Shown piece by piece: positions 5,882-7,366 of a stretch of DNA of 7,366 bases. Each line of letters starts with the position of its first letter. The first letter of the stretch is position 1. Under the pieces are notes generated by a model. That model saw nothing but the letters and a program-made list of their open reading frames with translations, searched no databases and was not told the DNA's origin. The position numbers and the translations under genes were made by a program. Source of the DNA: Treponema sp. (GTDB lineage Bacteria; Spirochaetota; Spirochaetia; Treponematales; Breznakiellaceae); NCBI GenBank assembly GCA_031284195.1, contig JAITAI010000229.1, positions 1 through 7,366 on the forward strand. The letters run 5' to 3'.

Positions 5882-5900
5882 GGAAAGACCCTCCCTTTCC
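5882..5900. repeat. 6-bp hairpin around a Shine-Dalgarno-like loop
   Basis: ggaaag (5882-5887) and ctttcc (5895-5900) are perfect inverted repeats with loop accctcc. On the - strand the loop reads ggagggt, the ribosome-site sequence for the possible 37-aa peptide. On the + strand the hairpin is followed by TTTT (5901-5904) and could act as a second terminator behind the MCP. Confidence 0.45.
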
Positions 5901-5932
5901 TTTTATGCCTGGATAGCAAAGGGATGGGAGGC

Positions 5933-7282
5933 TTATTCCAGGATGGTAATTTCTACCCGGCGGTTGCGGCTGCGACCTTCCTCAGTAGCATTGTCCTCCA
6001 AGGGTTTGGCGCTGCCCCATCCTTTATAAATAAACCGGTCCGCGCTGATACCTCGGTTCACCAATTCGTCCACCATACGCTTGGCACGGGCCAGAGAGAG
6101 TTCCACGTCTCCATCGGTGGATCCTACTGCAGCGGTGTGTCCCTCTACCAGGAAGTTCCGGTCAGGGATCTGGAGTAATGCCTGGGCAATGAGATCAAGC
6201 CGGGGTTTTTCTGTGGCAAGAAATTCCGGCGAATTCGGGACAAACCGGATATCCTTGACCGTAAGCCGTACCCCTTCAGGGACCGGGGCTAAGTCTATAG
6301 CGGCATCCTGCAATCCCGTAACCGGGGTGTTTTTTGGAGGTTCTTCTGCAGGGGGGGGAGGCGGGGAGACAATAGGGGTTGGTTCAGGGACGGGATCTGC
6401 TGGGACGCTTTCAATACCCAGGGTGTTTCCCAAAACCGCTACTACTGCATCTTTATCCATAGGAACCATCCCTGAGCCGAAGGTTAGGGTAAAACCGGTA
6501 AACCGGAGGGTGGAACCGTCGGGCCAGGAATAGGTTTCATCCAAGCTATCCCGCATAAAGAGGGGAAACCCGTCTTCTGCCCGGATCAGGATGTCTACTT
6601 TATGGATATCCCGCAGTTGGGTAAAACCCGGTCCATTCTTTGCTGAACCTCCTTGATACCGGGAGGAATATTGGGCAAAGATCCGGTGAACCAGTACATC
6701 CTTATACCATTCTGTACCCATATATTCATATTCGGCGATGATAGGAACGATCACCGGCTGGCCGCTCTGCAAGGGGTCCACTGCGCGGCTTCCCGGAGCG
6801 GTCCACTTATAACCCCGTATGACCTGGTAGGCAGGAAACTTAGGAAAACCCCGGAGTGAAGGAAAACCCCGGTCATTGTCTATGGTGATGGTTCCATCGG
6901 TACGGATTCGAAAACTAACGGGGATCACCGCGTCCACAGGCTGGGCGCTTTGGCGCATATCCCGCAGGGTTTCCTCTAAGACGAAAAAATTGCCTTGATA
7001 TAACAGGCTTTGCTCGAGAGGATTCGGTGAAGATCCCCGTCCGTTGCCGGAAGGGGGTGTCTCTGATTGGGGAATGATGGATGCCCGGACTTCATGGTAT
7101 ACATGACCAATATATTTCCCGTTATCATACCGGCGCCAATCGGAACGTTCAACTATGGAATAAGGCCCTGCATCGGTCATAAGCAACATAGTCCGGTCTG
7201 AGGGCTGTTGAGCCTGGGTATGCATGCAGGCATACAAGGAAATTAGGCTCAACCATACTGTATTGAATAGTAATCTCCGCAT
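5933..7282 (-). CDS. OmpA-family envelope protein (putative lipoprotein)
   Basis: A 449-residue exported protein. The N-terminus, MRRLLFNTVWLSLISLYAC, is a signal sequence. LYAC ending at C19 fits the relaxed spirochaete lipobox, and TQA (22-24) is an alternative signal peptidase I site. Residues about 30-290 form a beta-rich, unrecognised region with many aromatic strands (YIGHVYHEVRASI, FRIRTDGTITIDND, FTGFTLTFGSG). A Pro-rich linker spans 296-320 (PVPEPTPIVSPPPPP). The C-terminal OmpA-like peptidoglycan-binding domain (about 338-449) has NFLVEGHTAAVGS, ELSLARAKRMVDEL, then GWGSAKPLEDNATEEGRSRN and RRVEI. In most family members the loop is GHTD; here the Asp is Ala384, while the partner Arg (R399 in LSLARA) is kept. 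It probably sits in the periplasm or outer membrane and links the envelope to the cell wall. The ATG at 7282 is chosen because it gives the full signal peptide, although no good ribosome site precedes it. No clear terminator was found on this strand. Confidence 0.85.
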   Translation of the reverse strand: MRRLLFNTVWLSLISLYACMHTQAQQPSDRTMLLMTDAGPYSIVERSDWRRYDNGKYIGHVYHEVRASIIPQSETPPSGNGRGSSPNPLEQSLLYQGNFFVLEETLRDMRQSAQPVDAVIPVSFRIRTDGTITIDNDRGFPSLRGFPKFPAYQVIRGYKWTAPGSRAVDPLQSGQPVIVPIIAEYEYMGTEWYKDVLVHRIFAQYSSRYQGGSAKNGPGFTQLRDIHKVDILIRAEDGFPLFMRDSLDETYSWPDGSTLRFTGFTLTFGSGMVPMDKDAVVAVLGNTLGIESVPADPVPEPTPIVSPPPPPAEEPPKNTPVTGLQDAAIDLAPVPEGVRLTVKDIRFVPNSPEFLATEKPRLDLIAQALLQIPDRNFLVEGHTAAVGSTDGDVELSLARAKRMVDELVNRGISADRFIYKGWGSAKPLEDNATEEGRSRNRRVEITILE

Positions 7283-7366
7283 ATTTTATAGTATCGGAAA
7301 TTTTATCCCTGATTGGTTCTTTTTTCTTGCCTATGAGCACTATTTTGTACTATGCCTCTTTTCCGT
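7283..7366 (-). promoter_or_regulatory. Upstream region of the OmpA-family gene
   Basis: This 84-base stretch is AT-rich and probably holds the promoter. TAAAAT and TATAAA sequences lie 10-30 bases before the ATG (- strand), but neither has a recognisable -35 partner at 16-18 bp. The leader would be very short. I can only say that the region is promoter-like. Confidence 0.25.

Noticed and set aside
5827..5916. 29-codon + strand ORF after the MCP
   Set aside because: It is short, has a weak ribosome site and ends in Pro-rich sequence (KDPPFPFMPG). The opposite strand offers the better small ORF.
6081..6533. 150-codon + strand ORF opposite the OmpA domain
   Set aside because: It is a shadow of the OmpA-family gene, with Ser/Gly/Arg-rich composition and no motif.
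7149..7340. GTG-started - strand ORF across the OmpA-family start
   Set aside because: It overlaps the signal peptide in another frame and has no ribosome site or family resemblance.

Overview
The window looks like chromosome from a Treponema-like spirochaete. This rests on four things: an exported OmpA-family protein with a relaxed lipobox and a GHTA (not GHTD) peptidoglycan-binding loop; a membrane-rich methyl-accepting chemotaxis protein (MCP); a cyclophilin remnant whose core (CNFVALAEG, FHRV, MIQGGDP) resembles treponemal versions; and a stand-alone NifB/NifX-type domain of the kind found in nitrogen-fixing bacteria. The placement is an inference from protein character; no rRNA or other marker gene is present.

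Left part (1-1688, + strand): the 3' portion of an aldo/keto reductase with C-terminal cysteine clusters runs in from outside the window. Six bases after its stop comes a beta-lactamase-fold serine hydrolase. The two are probably co-transcribed.

Middle (1689-3777, + strand): a cyclophilin (peptidyl-prolyl isomerase) remnant keeps its catalytic core but has lost both ends. It is flanked by a 15/16-matching direct repeat and followed by a 12-bp perfect hairpin. A fully consensus sigma-70 promoter (TTGACA, 17 bp, TATAAT) then drives cysteine synthase (cysK) and, 40 bp further on, a small NifX/NifB-C-like protein. A U-rich terminator follows. cysK supplies cysteine, the sulfur source for Fe-S clusters, and the small protein belongs to a family that handles Fe-S/FeMo-co intermediates, so the pair may share a metabolic theme.

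Right part (3778-7366): an MCP on the + strand has six predicted membrane helices and no visible extracytoplasmic ligand domain. Its first helix is encoded upstream of the first in-frame ATG, and a 7-T run separates that frame from the only plausible upstream ATG. This suggests a frameshift, whether real, programmed, phase-variable or a sequencing error. Convergent to the MCP, on the - strand, is a large OmpA-domain envelope protein. Between the two 3' ends is a 37-codon - strand ORF encoding a one-helix, basic-tailed peptide, with its ribosome site in a hairpin loop; this is a tentative new small gene.

No tRNA, rRNA, CRISPR array, intact insertion sequence or defence system was seen. The most interesting leads are the MCP frame break, the hidden small membrane peptide and the repeat-flanked cyclophilin remnant.
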